In this document: positions 1 to 6,782 of the stretch, in pieces
How the letters are laid out: each line of letters starts with the position of its first letter
Position numbering within the stretch: position 1 is the first letter of the stretch
Assembly (NCBI GenBank): GCA_018817035.1
Contig: JAHIUV010000024.1
Span: 1 to 21,389 of the forward strand
Reading direction: 5' to 3'
DNA: 21,389 nt
From: Candidatus Omnitrophota bacterium
GTDB lineage: Bacteria; Omnitrophota; Gorgyraeia; Gorgyraeales; Gorgyraeaceae
The notes under the pieces: generated by a model
What the model was told of the DNA's origin: nothing
What the model saw: the letters and a program-made list of their open reading frames with translations, nothing else
The model's database searches: none
Translations under genes and position numbers: made by a program

Positions 1-885
1 CTCACGTTCATCGTGGCCACCGCCTATACCGGCGAACCTCTGCCTGCCTACCGCATCTATCTCGTCGATAAAAATTATAGCGCCCTTGCCCTCTACCTTG
101 GCCGCGCGCTTGGCCTGTTCAAAAAGATCCCGTACCCTTGAGGCGCCTACGCCAACAAACATCTCAACAAAATCAGAACCGCTTATACTGAAGAACGGAA
201 CGCCGGCTTCACCGCTAACTGCCTTAGCGAGCAATGTCTTTCCCGTACCGGGAGGCCCCATTAACAATACGCCTTTCGGAATCTTGCCTCCGAGCTTTTG
301 GAATTTTTTAGGATCCTTAAGAAAGTCTATGATCTCTCTAAGTTCATCCTTCGCCTCATCCACTCCAGCGACATCATTAAAAGTAATCTTTGTTTTGCCT
401 CCGGGAGTCTGTATCGCCCGGCTTTTTCCGAACGAAAGTATCTTGCCTCCGCCCTGCGCGCTCCTGTATACAAAAAACCACAAGAAACCGATAAATAATA
501 TCATAGGGCCCAGTGAGTAAAAAAGATTAGCCAGTAATGTCTTTTGGAGCTTTATATCAAAATCCGCAACGTTCTGCCTTAAAAGCCTTGTCAAGTCCTG
601 GTCATCCGCGAGAACATTAACACTGAATTGAGCGCCGCTCGAAAATACGCCTTTGACGCGATCCTCGACCCTAACAGCCGAAATTATAGCGTCAGTTTCT
701 TTGTTTTTCTCAAGCAGCCTGTAAAACTCCCCGTAGCTTATCTCCTTGGGGGCTACCTGAGAAGCAACGCCTCCCAGCCTAAAAAGATATACAAGCAGTA
801 AAAAAATACCCAGCCAGAAAAAAGCGTTCTTTCCATATTTATTCTTGTTATTCGTCATCTTATTAAGAGTTTTTTTAGTATCCAT
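1..885 (-). CDS. ftsH: ATP-dependent zinc metalloprotease FtsH, N-terminal part (3' end outside window)
   Basis: Membrane-anchored AAA+ protease that unfolds and degrades membrane and short-lived cytoplasmic proteins. The 295 codons present run in frame from an ATG at 885 to the window edge. Seen: a short basic N-terminus, a first membrane segment (about residues 21-38), an extracytoplasmic region, a second membrane segment (about 124-139), then the start of the AAA domain with Walker A GPPGTGKT (210-217), pore-loop MFVGVG (about 243-248), Walker B IIFIDE (270-275) and GGGHDERE at the edge. The HExxH protease domain would lie to the left and is not visible. The start is backed by AGGAG a few bases upstream and by a promoter at 921-949. 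It lies downstream of tilS, a common bacterial order, but with its own promoter and a repeat-filled gap. Identification is essentially certain. Confidence 0.97.
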   Translation of the reverse strand, partial: MDTKKTLNKMTNNKNKYGKNAFFWLGIFLLLVYLFRLGGVASQVAPKEISYGEFYRLLEKNKETDAIISAVRVEDRVKGVFSSGAQFSVNVLADDQDLTRLLRQNVADFDIKLQKTLLANLFYSLGPMILFIGFLWFFVYRSAQGGGKILSFGKSRAIQTPGGKTKITFNDVAGVDEAKDELREIIDFLKDPKKFQKLGGKIPKGVLLMGPPGTGKTLLAKAVSGEAGVPFFSISGSDFVEMFVGVGASRVRDLFEQAKRAAKVEGKGAIIFIDEIDAVGRQRFAGIGGGHDERE

Positions 886-920
886 GTTCTCCTATCCTAC
901 GAATTTAATATTGATATTTT

Positions 921-949
921 ATTATAACACCAATATATACAATGTTCAA
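921..949 (-). promoter_or_regulatory. Sigma70-type promoter for ftsH
   Basis: On the minus strand TTGAAC (949-944) is followed after exactly 17 bases by a perfect TATAAT (926-921), which is preceded by TG one base away (extended -10). Transcription would begin about 30 bases before the ftsH ATG, leaving room for the AGGAG site. The -35 lies in one arm of the small palindrome at 944-964. Seen directly; activity is inferred. Confidence 0.7.
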
Positions 950-964
950 GGCTTAGCCTCGAAC
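944..964. repeat. 21-bp palindrome (solo copy, one mismatch)
   Basis: GTTCAAGGCTTAGCCTCGAAC has 10-base arms around a single centre base, with one broken pair. The near-perfect sister copy at 11525-11545 has GTTCGAGG where this one has GTTCAAGG. The altered base converts TCGAAC into TTGAAC on the minus strand, the proposed ftsH -35 box. Confidence 0.75.
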
Positions 965-996
965 CATAGTGTCAAGAACTTTGCTGGCGTTATGTC

Positions 997-1092
997 TTCT
1001 CGACTATGTCCCGATACTTCGGGACAAGCTCGAAGAATATTGTTCGAGCGAGCCCTTCGACTACGCTCAGGGTAAACTCCGTGAGTCGAGAA
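997..1092. repeat. Family-1 modular palindromic element (96 bp)
   Basis: Bounded by TTCTCGACT (997-1005) and its exact inverse AGTCGAGAA (1084-1092). The centre is GCTCGAA-G-AATATT-G-TTCGAGC (about 1028-1049). The left half carries an inner hairpin GTCCCGA/TCGGGAC; the right half carries CCCT/AGGG arms around a CTTCGACTACGCTCAGG-type core. It has no coding capacity and no visible target duplication. It occupies most of the 886-1133 gap between tilS and ftsH. Confidence 0.85.
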
Positions 1093-1133
1093 CCGTAATA
1101 AAATCTTTGTCAAATAAAAGTCAGCAAATTATT

Positions 1134-2150
1134 TTACACTATCCCTCGAACATTGCCTGGTTGTGAAGTTAAAGTTAAAGTGGCTTTGTTCTTTATTATA
1201 TTTATACCGCCGGGCAAGTCAACTATCGAATTTCCGGGCCTTTCATCAATAAGTTTTTCGATCTCCTTCCAGTGCTGGTAGGTAAATCTTCTCAGGTCTC
1301 CTTTGTATTCCCGCAGGGCCGCTCTCAATATCCTCTTTCTCACCGCCTCGGGCTGACGCTTGAGCTTTTTAATGTCTAACAGTATTTCCTTTTTTTTAAC
1401 CCTCGAAAGCCCTCTCAATTTTCTATTGGAGAACTTTTCTAAAAACTCATTCTCGGCTCTCAAATTCTCGGCCATATTGGCAAGCACTTCTTTTACATTA
1501 GAATTAAAATTCTTTTCCAGGTACGGGATCAGCTCGCCACGGATCCTATTCCTTGTGAAAAAGACATCATCGTTTGAGGGATCATGCCTAAATTCAAGGC
1601 TGTTTTCTCCGACAAACTTCTCTATCTCTTTTCTCGACATCTCAATAAGAGGCCTGATGATAGTGAGGCTCGGTATATTTTTTACCGGACTTATTCCCCC
1701 TAAGCCGAGTGTTCCCGCGCCGCGAAGGACCCTCATAAGCACTGTTTCCGCTTGATCGTCCCTGTTATGGCCAACCGCCAGTTTTTTTATTCCTCTTTTT
1801 TCGGCTGTTCTTTTGAAAAAATCGTAGCGCTCGATCCGCGCGGCCTCCTCCGACGAAATACCTTTCTCCGCGGCGATCTTAGGCACGTCTATCTCTTCGC
1901 AGGTAATCCCGATACCTAGGTCTTTAGCCAAATCCTCGCAAAATCTCCTGTCAGCCTTTGATTCATCTCCGCGAAACTTATGGTCCAGATGCGCTATATG
2001 AATGCACAAAGAGTACTCTTCTTTTATCTCGCATAACACACGCAAAAGCGTTACAGAATCAGGGCCTCCCGAAAAACCGACAAGGATACTGTCGCGCTCC
2101 CGCAGCATATTATATTTTTTTATGGTGGATTTGACTTTAGTCAGAAACAT
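1134..2150 (-). CDS. tilS: tRNA(Ile)-lysidine synthetase TilS
   Basis: Uses ATP and lysine to convert C34 of tRNA-Ile2(CAU) to lysidine, so the tRNA reads AUA as Ile. The PP-loop SGGPDS (residues 27-32 from the chosen start) opens the N-terminal catalytic domain; family sequences such as HLDHKFRGDES and GHNRDDQAETVLMR follow, then RPLIEMSRKEI and the FTRNRIR segment. The C-terminal part is short; 338 residues is normal for a compact TilS. The ATG at 2150 gives the typical MFLTKVKSTIKKYNML entry. The frame stays open to 2261, but that extension is encoded by the hairpins at 2168-2259 and is probably not protein. No strong ribosome site precedes 2150, so the start is slightly uncertain. A tRNA with anticodon CAT lies just upstream. 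Confidence 0.93.
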   Translation of the reverse strand: MFLTKVKSTIKKYNMLRERDSILVGFSGGPDSVTLLRVLCEIKEEYSLCIHIAHLDHKFRGDESKADRRFCEDLAKDLGIGITCEEIDVPKIAAEKGISSEEAARIERYDFFKRTAEKRGIKKLAVGHNRDDQAETVLMRVLRGAGTLGLGGISPVKNIPSLTIIRPLIEMSRKEIEKFVGENSLEFRHDPSNDDVFFTRNRIRGELIPYLEKNFNSNVKEVLANMAENLRAENEFLEKFSNRKLRGLSRVKKKEILLDIKKLKRQPEAVRKRILRAALREYKGDLRRFTYQHWKEIEKLIDERPGNSIVDLPGGINIIKNKATLTLTSQPGNVRGIV

Positions 2151-2167
2151 AAAAATTACAATTGAAG

Positions 2168-2237
2168 ATGGCCCTTCGACGCACTCGCCTAACACTGGTT
2201 TTAAGCTCGCTTGCTCAGGGCCATAGTGAGCAAGCGA
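2168..2237. repeat. Overlapping hairpins between tRNA and tilS
   Basis: ATGGCCC (2168-2174) pairs with GGGCCAT (2218-2224). TCGCTTGCTCA (2207-2217) pairs perfectly over 11 bases with TGAGCAAGCGA (2227-2237). The two foldings share bases and cannot form together. The CCCTTCGAC...GCTCAGGG wording resembles the half-modules of the family-1 elements. Confidence 0.6.
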
Positions 2238-2259
2238 TTTTTTAACTTTAAAAAATCGC
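2234..2259 (-). terminator. Strong hairpin just 3' of the tRNA, possible terminator
   Basis: GCGATTTTTTAA and TTAAAAAATCGC form a perfect 12-base stem with a 2-base loop, starting 12 bases after the tRNA CCA on the minus strand. The T run is inside the stem rather than after it, so this is not a classic intrinsic terminator. It could end or process the tRNA transcript, or be another repeat. Confidence 0.4.
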
Positions 2260-2270
2260 ACGTCGAACTA

Positions 2271-2347
2271 TGGTAGCGGCGAGTGGACTCGAACCACTGA
2301 CAAGCCGGGTATGAGCCGACTGCTCTAACCAGCTGAGCTACGCCGCC
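2271..2347 (-). tRNA. tRNA with anticodon CAT, probably elongator tRNA-Met
   Basis: A full 77-base cloverleaf folds on the minus strand: 7-base acceptor stem (GGCGGCG with CGCCGCT, first pair a G-T wobble), D arm GCTC/GAGC, anticodon stem GTCGG/CCGGC with loop CTCATAC, variable loop TTGTC, T arm AGTGG/CCACT with loop TTCGAGT, discriminator A and encoded CCA. Anticodon CAT allows Met or lysidine-modified Ile2. The acceptor stem and 3' CGCCGCTACCA resemble the Bacillus elongator tRNA-Met, which favours Met; adjacency to tilS keeps Ile2 open. It lacks initiator features: the first acceptor pair can form and there are no GGG/CCC pairs in the anticodon stem. Confidence 0.95.
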
Positions 2348-2349
2348 GA

Positions 2350-2465
2350 TTTTCAGCTTTAAGCCTTTTTTCAGCTTTAAGTCGTAAGCTATAAGCCTTA
2401 AGATAAGGTAAAGAACCTTTGTTTTTTAGCCTTTTCTTACAGCTTAAAGCTTACGGCTTATAGCT
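2350..2465. repeat. AGCTTTAAG-type repeats and 25-bp imperfect inverted repeat
   Basis: TTTTCAGCTTTAAG occurs at 2350-2363 and 2368-2381, a direct repeat with an 18-base period. The stretch 2373-2397 is an imperfect inverse of 2441-2465 (about 21 of 25 bases), including AGCTATAAGCC (2387-2397) against GGCTTATAGCT (2455-2465). It fills the gap between larE and the tRNA and overlaps the larE stop codon (TAG, 2466-2464). I see no clear tRNA promoter in it. Confidence 0.65.
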
Positions 2466-3264
2466 ATTTCAACGCTTCGTTCAAACTCCCGATCCTGTAT
2501 CCTTGCAGGTCCAACGTTATATATTTAAACCCCAGTTTTTTCAATCGGGCTATTATTCTATCACAAAACCTCTGATTTAAAAATCTTTTTATGTATTTTT
2601 TATCGACTTCTATCCTGGCAACGTCCCCATGGCATCTGACCCTTACATCCCTTATCCTCAGAGACCTGATGAAATCCTCTGCTTTTTCTATTCTTTTCAG
2701 TGCGGCTTTGGATATCTCGTCACCGTAGGGAATCCTCGAAGCCAGACATGGCATCGGAGGAAGCGACCAGGTTTTTAATCTCATTTTCCTGGAATGTTTT
2801 CTTATATCGTCCTTAAAAAAACCTGTCTCCTGCAAAGGACTCCTTACGCCTATTTCTTTTTTTGCCCTTGTTCCGGGCCTGTAATCTTTTTTATCGTCAA
2901 GATTTGAAGCATCCAGGACAAACCTGAATCCTTTTTTAACGGCGATCTCTTTCAGCCTGGTAAACAATTTCTTTTTACAATAATAACACCTGTCAGCCGG
3001 GTTCGCGGTAAAGTTCTTATCTTTCATTTCGTCAGTAAAAATAAGGCTGTGCTTTATACCAAGTGCCTTAGCGAATGCCTTTGCCCTGTTTAATTCCGAT
3101 CGCGTATAAGTGTCCGAGATAGCCGTTACGGCCAGGATATTATCTTTCGGCAAAGAAACACTCGCGGCTTTAAGTAAAAAACTAGAATCCACGCCGCCCG
3201 AAAACGCGATCACGACACTCTCCATGCCGGCCAATCTCTTTTTCAATTCTTTAAGGTGGTTCAT
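2464..3264 (-). CDS. larE: LarE-like ATP-dependent sacrificial sulfur transferase
   Basis: LarE adenylates a pyridinium dicarboxylate nucleotide and donates sulfur from its own cysteine while building the nickel-pincer cofactor of lactate racemase-type enzymes. Seen: PP-loop SGGVDSS (residues 22-28), the family RCYYCKKKLF motif (92-101), and PCLASRIPYG (172-181), whose Cys173 corresponds to the sacrificial cysteine of Lactiplantibacillus LarE. Its 266 residues match the family. The ATG at 3264 has GGAGA upstream. No larA, larB or larC is nearby, so the target is unknown; stand-alone LarE-like proteins are common in anaerobes and may serve another sulfur insertion. It sits between two other PP-loop genes (mnmA upstream, tilS downstream). 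Family call firm, exact substrate less so. Confidence 0.85.
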   Translation of the reverse strand: MNHLKELKKRLAGMESVVIAFSGGVDSSFLLKAASVSLPKDNILAVTAISDTYTRSELNRAKAFAKALGIKHSLIFTDEMKDKNFTANPADRCYYCKKKLFTRLKEIAVKKGFRFVLDASNLDDKKDYRPGTRAKKEIGVRSPLQETGFFKDDIRKHSRKMRLKTWSLPPMPCLASRIPYGDEISKAALKRIEKAEDFIRSLRIRDVRVRCHGDVARIEVDKKYIKRFLNQRFCDRIIARLKKLGFKYITLDLQGYRIGSLNEALK

Positions 3265-3281
3265 GATCTTTCTCCGATATT

Positions 3282-3464
3282 CCTAACTTCACGCTTTAGC
3301 AATACAATAGCCTGAAGATGTAGTTGTTGCTTCGGTTCTCGACTTCGTCCCGATATTTCGGGACTTCGCTCGAACAATATTGGACCCCGAGCGATGTCGA
3401 GGGGCTTCGAGCGAAGTCGAGAAGATAACTTTACGCTTCTGCAATGCACGAATGTGAAGTTAGG
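3282..3464. repeat. Nested repeats: family-2-like arms enclosing a family-1 element
   Basis: CCTAACTTCAC (3282-3292) is the exact inverse of GTGAAGTTAGG (3454-3464). Inside these arms, a degenerate direct repeat (AACTT-ACGCTT--GCAAT-CA, about 3286-3307 and 3427-3448, 18 of 22 matching) flanks the family-1 element at 3336-3423. The right arm starts one base after the mnmA stop codon. The whole gap between mnmA and larE is repeat sequence. Confidence 0.75.
3336..3423. repeat. Family-1 modular palindromic element (88 bp)
   Basis: Ends are TTCTCGACTTCG (3336-3347) and CGAAGTCGAGAA (3412-3423), perfect 12-base inverses. The left half contains GTCCCGA/TCGGGAC, then TTCGCTCGAACAATATTGG. The right half contains CCCCGAGCGATGTCGAGGGG, a hairpin of different sequence in the same place. 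Confidence 0.88.
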
Positions 3465-3465
3465 G

Positions 3466-4542
3466 TTATTCCGTTACCTTATCTATCCAACCTCCGCCGA
3501 CAACATACTCATCTTCGTAAAAAACAGCGGCCTGCCCGGGCGTAATAGCTGTCTGACTTTCTTCAAAATCCACTTCCAGGTTACCTCCGCCGACGTCCTT
3601 CAGGAATGCCTTTGCTTTTTTATGATTATACCTTATTTTAACCTCGGACTCGAAACCTTTTTTATCCTTCTCGCAAAACCAGTTGACATCCTTAACGATA
3701 AACTTTTTCTTTTTTGTCTCTGAGGAACCTCCGACCACTACAAGATTTTTATCAGCGCTTATTCCTGTTACATAAAGAGGGTTTTTATGCGCTATGCCCA
3801 AGCCCTTACGCTGGCCTATGGTAAAATTCCAAAATCCTTTGTGCCTGCCCAGCACATTGCCGTCAACATCAACTATGTCGCCTGTTTTGCTCTTTACCTT
3901 GCAGTGTTCTTTTATAAAATCGGCATAATTCCCATCTATAACAAAACATATTTCCTGGCTCTCTTTCTTAGCGTGCACACTAAGTCCTATTTCCCTGGCG
4001 CGGACTTTAACCTCTTCTTTTTTGAGCCCGCCTATCGGAAAAAGTATTTTCCCGAGCGCTAACCTGCGCAACGAAAACAAAACATAAGACTGGTCTTTAT
4101 TTTTATCCGCAGATTCTTTCAGCCTAAAAGAACCATTATGCTCTATCCTGGCGTAATGCCCTGTAGCTATAAAATCACATCCCAATTCTTCTGCTTTTTT
4201 GAGCAACGCCCCGAATTTTATCTTTTCGTTACAGACAATGCATGGGTTAGGCGTCCTGCCTGAAAGGTATTCGCGGGTAAAATAATCTATTACCTCTTCC
4301 CTGAAGATCTTTTCAAAATCCAAGGTATAATGCCTTACGTCAAGGCTGGCGCAGACCTTTTTAGCGTCCTCTATATCCATGGAAGAACAACATGACCCGG
4401 CAATATGTTTCTCGCAATGCTCTTTCGGCCATATTTTCATTGTCGCGCCGATAACCTCACAGCCCGCATCTTTTAAGATAGCCGCGGCCACTGAACTATC
4501 CACGCCACCGGACATCGCAACTAAAACTCTCTTATTCTTCAC
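3466..4542 (-). CDS. mnmA: tRNA-specific 2-thiouridylase MnmA
   Basis: Thiolates U34 of Lys, Glu and Gln tRNAs using ATP and a relayed persulfide. From the chosen start: PP-loop SGGVDSS at residues 11-17, TPNPCIVCNEKIKFG with the first catalytic cysteine, ATGHYARI, KDQSYVLF, and SQEICFV with the second cysteine, followed by the C-terminal beta-barrel domain (FTIGQRKGLGI, TPGQAAVFY). 358 residues is the usual length. The start is set at GTG 4542, preceded by AAGGATAGGGG; an ATG at 4572 in the same frame lies inside the family-2 hairpin and would add ten repeat-encoded residues. The gene follows nfnB and its stop codon is followed at once by another family-2 arm. Confidence 0.95.
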   Translation of the reverse strand: MKNKRVLVAMSGGVDSSVAAAILKDAGCEVIGATMKIWPKEHCEKHIAGSCCSSMDIEDAKKVCASLDVRHYTLDFEKIFREEVIDYFTREYLSGRTPNPCIVCNEKIKFGALLKKAEELGCDFIATGHYARIEHNGSFRLKESADKNKDQSYVLFSLRRLALGKILFPIGGLKKEEVKVRAREIGLSVHAKKESQEICFVIDGNYADFIKEHCKVKSKTGDIVDVDGNVLGRHKGFWNFTIGQRKGLGIAHKNPLYVTGISADKNLVVVGGSSETKKKKFIVKDVNWFCEKDKKGFESEVKIRYNHKKAKAFLKDVGGGNLEVDFEESQTAITPGQAAVFYEDEYVVGGGWIDKVTE

Positions 4543-4554
4543 TATGCCCCTATC

Positions 4555-4592
4555 CTTAACTTCACAGTGCATTGCAGTTTTGTGAAGTTAAG
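4555..4592. repeat. Family-2 hairpin overlapping the nfnB stop codon
   Basis: CTTAACTTCACA (4555-4566) and TGTGAAGTTAAG (4581-4592) are perfect 12-base arms with a 14-base loop containing TGCATTGCAG. The nfnB stop codon (TAA, 4590-4588) is part of an arm. No T run follows on the minus strand, so intrinsic termination is unproven. The sister copy is at 19208-19248. Confidence 0.88.
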
Positions 4593-5964
4593 TCGACAGA
4601 TACTTATCTATCGCTTTTGCGGCGCGTTTTCCGGCTCCCATTGCCGCTATTACCGTATCATCTCCGTATGTAGCGTCACCTCCGGCGTAAACGCCTTTTA
4701 TATTGGTAGATTGGGTCTCCGGATTTATCACTATCTTGTCCCATTTCCCGAGCTCGAGTTCCGGAGTAGCTTTTAAAAATACCGGGTTAGGGCTCTGGCC
4801 TATCGCTACTATAACAGTATCGACATCCAGGATAAATTCTGACCCATCTATTACTACAGGTCGCCTTCTTCCGGATAAATCAGGCTCGCCAAGTTCCATC
4901 TTTACGCACTCCATTGACTTCACAAATCCCTTATCATCGCCTGATATTTTTTTAGGCAAGGTCAACATGAGAAATTCAACGCCCTCTTCTTTCGCGTTCC
5001 CTACTTCCTCATTACGCGCGGGCATTTCTTTTTCAGAACGCCTGTATACGATATATACCTTTTCCGCGCCCAACCTTAGGGATACCCTGGCTGAATCCAT
5101 CGCGGTATTGCCGCCTCCGACAACAGCGACCTTTTTCCCTATGTTTATCGGGGTGTCATACTCAGGAAAAAGATATGCCTTCATCAAGTTAGCCCTTGTT
5201 AAAAGTTCGTTCGATGAATATACCCTGTTGAGGTTTTCCCCGGGGATGTTCATAAAACTTGGGAGGCCGGCGCCTGTGCCTATAAAAACTCCCTCATAGC
5301 CTTCCGCAAACAGCTCTTTTAAAGTAGCATTTATGCCTACTATAAAATTCGTCCTCACTTCTACGCCAAGGGATTTCAGGTACCCTACCTCTTTTTTTAC
5401 TATCTCTTTGGGCAAGCGAAATTCCGGGATTCCGTAAACCAAAACACCTCCGGCGGCATGAAGCGCTTCAAAAACAGTAACACTGTAACCCACCCTTGCA
5501 AGATCTCCCGCACACGTCAATCCCGCCGGACCACTACCGATAACCGCGACTTTTTTCTTCTTTAGCCCGTCTTTTGAGACAGCTTCCGCATACTCAGGCC
5601 GCGCTTTCTTATTCTTATTCTCCCAATCCGCGGCAAATCTTTCAAGCGCGCCTATGTTTATAGGCTTGTCTTTTACGTTCAGCGCGCATACGCCTTCGCA
5701 CTGGTTTTCCTGCGGGCAAACACGGCCGCACACCCCGGGAAGATTATTCTTTTCCTTAATGATCTTTATCGCCTCACTGAACTTTTTATTTTTTATCGCG
5801 TTAATAAAGCCCGGTATGTCTATCTCAACAGGACAATTCGCCGAACATTTGGGTTTTTTGCAGAAAAGACAGCGGCATGCTTCCTTTAGCGCTTCCTCTT
5901 CGGACATCCCCAAGGCAACCTCATTAAAATTCTTTATTCTATCTTTTGGTAATTGTTTTCTCAC
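4588..5964 (-). CDS. nfnB: NfnB/SudA-type flavoprotein, large subunit of NADH-dependent ferredoxin:NADP+ oxidoreductase (GltD family)
   Basis: The large Nfn subunit binds FAD and two 4Fe-4S clusters and handles NADP(H) in flavin-based electron bifurcation linking ferredoxin, NAD and NADP. Seen: N-terminal cysteine clusters (C30, C32, C35, C40, C44 and C79, C83, C89, C93), FAD motif VAVIGSGPAGL (about 138-149), pyridine-nucleotide motif VAVVGGGNTAMDSA (about 279-292), and the C-terminal GVYAGGDATYG motif. 458 residues is normal. It starts with GTG at 5964, overlapping the nfnA stop as GTGA, so the two are translationally coupled. The same fold serves as glutamate synthase beta subunit; the adjoining nfnA and lack of gltB favour Nfn or sulfide dehydrogenase (SudAB). 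Confidence 0.88.
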   Translation of the reverse strand: MRKQLPKDRIKNFNEVALGMSEEEALKEACRCLFCKKPKCSANCPVEIDIPGFINAIKNKKFSEAIKIIKEKNNLPGVCGRVCPQENQCEGVCALNVKDKPINIGALERFAADWENKNKKARPEYAEAVSKDGLKKKKVAVIGSGPAGLTCAGDLARVGYSVTVFEALHAAGGVLVYGIPEFRLPKEIVKKEVGYLKSLGVEVRTNFIVGINATLKELFAEGYEGVFIGTGAGLPSFMNIPGENLNRVYSSNELLTRANLMKAYLFPEYDTPINIGKKVAVVGGGNTAMDSARVSLRLGAEKVYIVYRRSEKEMPARNEEVGNAKEEGVEFLMLTLPKKISGDDKGFVKSMECVKMELGEPDLSGRRRPVVIDGSEFILDVDTVIVAIGQSPNPVFLKATPELELGKWDKIVINPETQSTNIKGVYAGGDATYGDDTVIAAMGAGKRAAKAIDKYLST

Positions 5965-6782
5965 TGTAGTATTCCCCTTATTTTACAGGCGTGTTTTTCC
6001 TGTTCCTTGAAAAGCAGCTGCCTTGCCATTAATTCCTCAAAATTTACCTTGTGCGCGTCAAATTCAGGTCCATCAACGCACGCGAACTTTGTCTCCCCGC
6101 CGACTTCTACCCTGCAGGAACCGCACATGCCTGTCCCATCCACAAGAATAGAGTTCAGTGACGCCAGGGTCTTTATGGCGTAAGGCCTGGTCAAGTTTGC
6201 CGTTACCTTCATCATTATCGCCGGTCCCACAGCGTAAACGAGGTCTATTTTTTTTCCGGAATCAACCAGCCTTTTAAGAACCCCTGACACAAAGCCTTTT
6301 TCACCGTCTGAACCGTCGTCTGTAGTAACGAACATTTCGTCGGAAACTTTACTTAATTCGTCCTTAAAGATCACCAGCTCCTTATTTCTGGCGCCGATAA
6401 TCACTATGACCTTGTTGCCCGCGGACCTGTATGCCTTTGCCACGGGATATAATTCCGCTATTCCTACGCCTCCTCCGACACAACAAACAGTACCGATGTC
6501 TTTGGTCTCTGTCTTATGCCCCAAAGGCCCGACTACATCCTGCAGCGCCTCGCCTTCTTTCTTCTTCGTCAGTTTATAGGTGCTGACTCCCGCCACCTGA
6601 TAAACGATCGTTATTTTTTTTCCGTCAATACCGGCGATAGTAAGAGGTATGCGTTCGCCCTTATCGTCTATCCTTATCATGACGAACTGGCCGGCAGACG
6701 CCTTTCGCGCCACTAATTCCGCCTCTATCTCCATCTTAAATATCTGCGGTGCCAATTTTTTATTAGATATGATCTTAAACAT
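5961..6782 (-). CDS. nfnA: NfnA/SudB-type flavoprotein, small subunit (PyrK-like ferredoxin-NADP reductase family)
   Basis: The small Nfn subunit carries FAD and one 2Fe-2S cluster and handles NAD(H). Seen: N-terminal flavin barrel (GQFVMIRI, RIPLTIA), a nucleotide-binding core with CCVGGGVGIAELYP (about 100-113), and the C-terminal cluster motif VDGTGMCGSCRV...FACVDGPEFDAHKV with Cys220, Cys223 and Cys235. Asp215 matches the unusual aspartate ligand described for Nfn 2Fe-2S clusters. 273 residues fits. The ATG overlaps the end of coaX by 8 bases, with GGAG just before it. PyrK, the dihydroorotate dehydrogenase electron-transfer subunit, is the main alternative; no pyrD is adjacent and nfnB is, so Nfn is preferred. 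Confidence 0.87.
   Translation of the reverse strand: MFKIISNKKLAPQIFKMEIEAELVARKASAGQFVMIRIDDKGERIPLTIAGIDGKKITIVYQVAGVSTYKLTKKKEGEALQDVVGPLGHKTETKDIGTVCCVGGGVGIAELYPVAKAYRSAGNKVIVIIGARNKELVIFKDELSKVSDEMFVTTDDGSDGEKGFVSGVLKRLVDSGKKIDLVYAVGPAIMMKVTANLTRPYAIKTLASLNSILVDGTGMCGSCRVEVGGETKFACVDGPEFDAHKVNFEELMARQLLFKEQEKHACKIRGILQ

Noticed and set aside
845..1166. Two plus-strand frames over the ftsH-tilS gap
   Set aside because: They overlap the ftsH promoter and a palindromic element, with no ribosome site or recognisable protein.
2151..2261. N-terminal extension of TilS to an ATG at 2261
   Set aside because: The added 37 residues are read from hairpin repeats beside the tRNA and are absent from normal TilS.
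3261..3449. 62-codon minus-strand frame between larE and mnmA
   Set aside because: Encoded wholly by the nested repeats; starts in a repeat, has no family resemblance.
4543..4572. MnmA start at ATG 4572
   Set aside because: The ATG lies in the loop of a family-2 hairpin; GTG 4542 has a better ribosome site and matches the family N-terminus.
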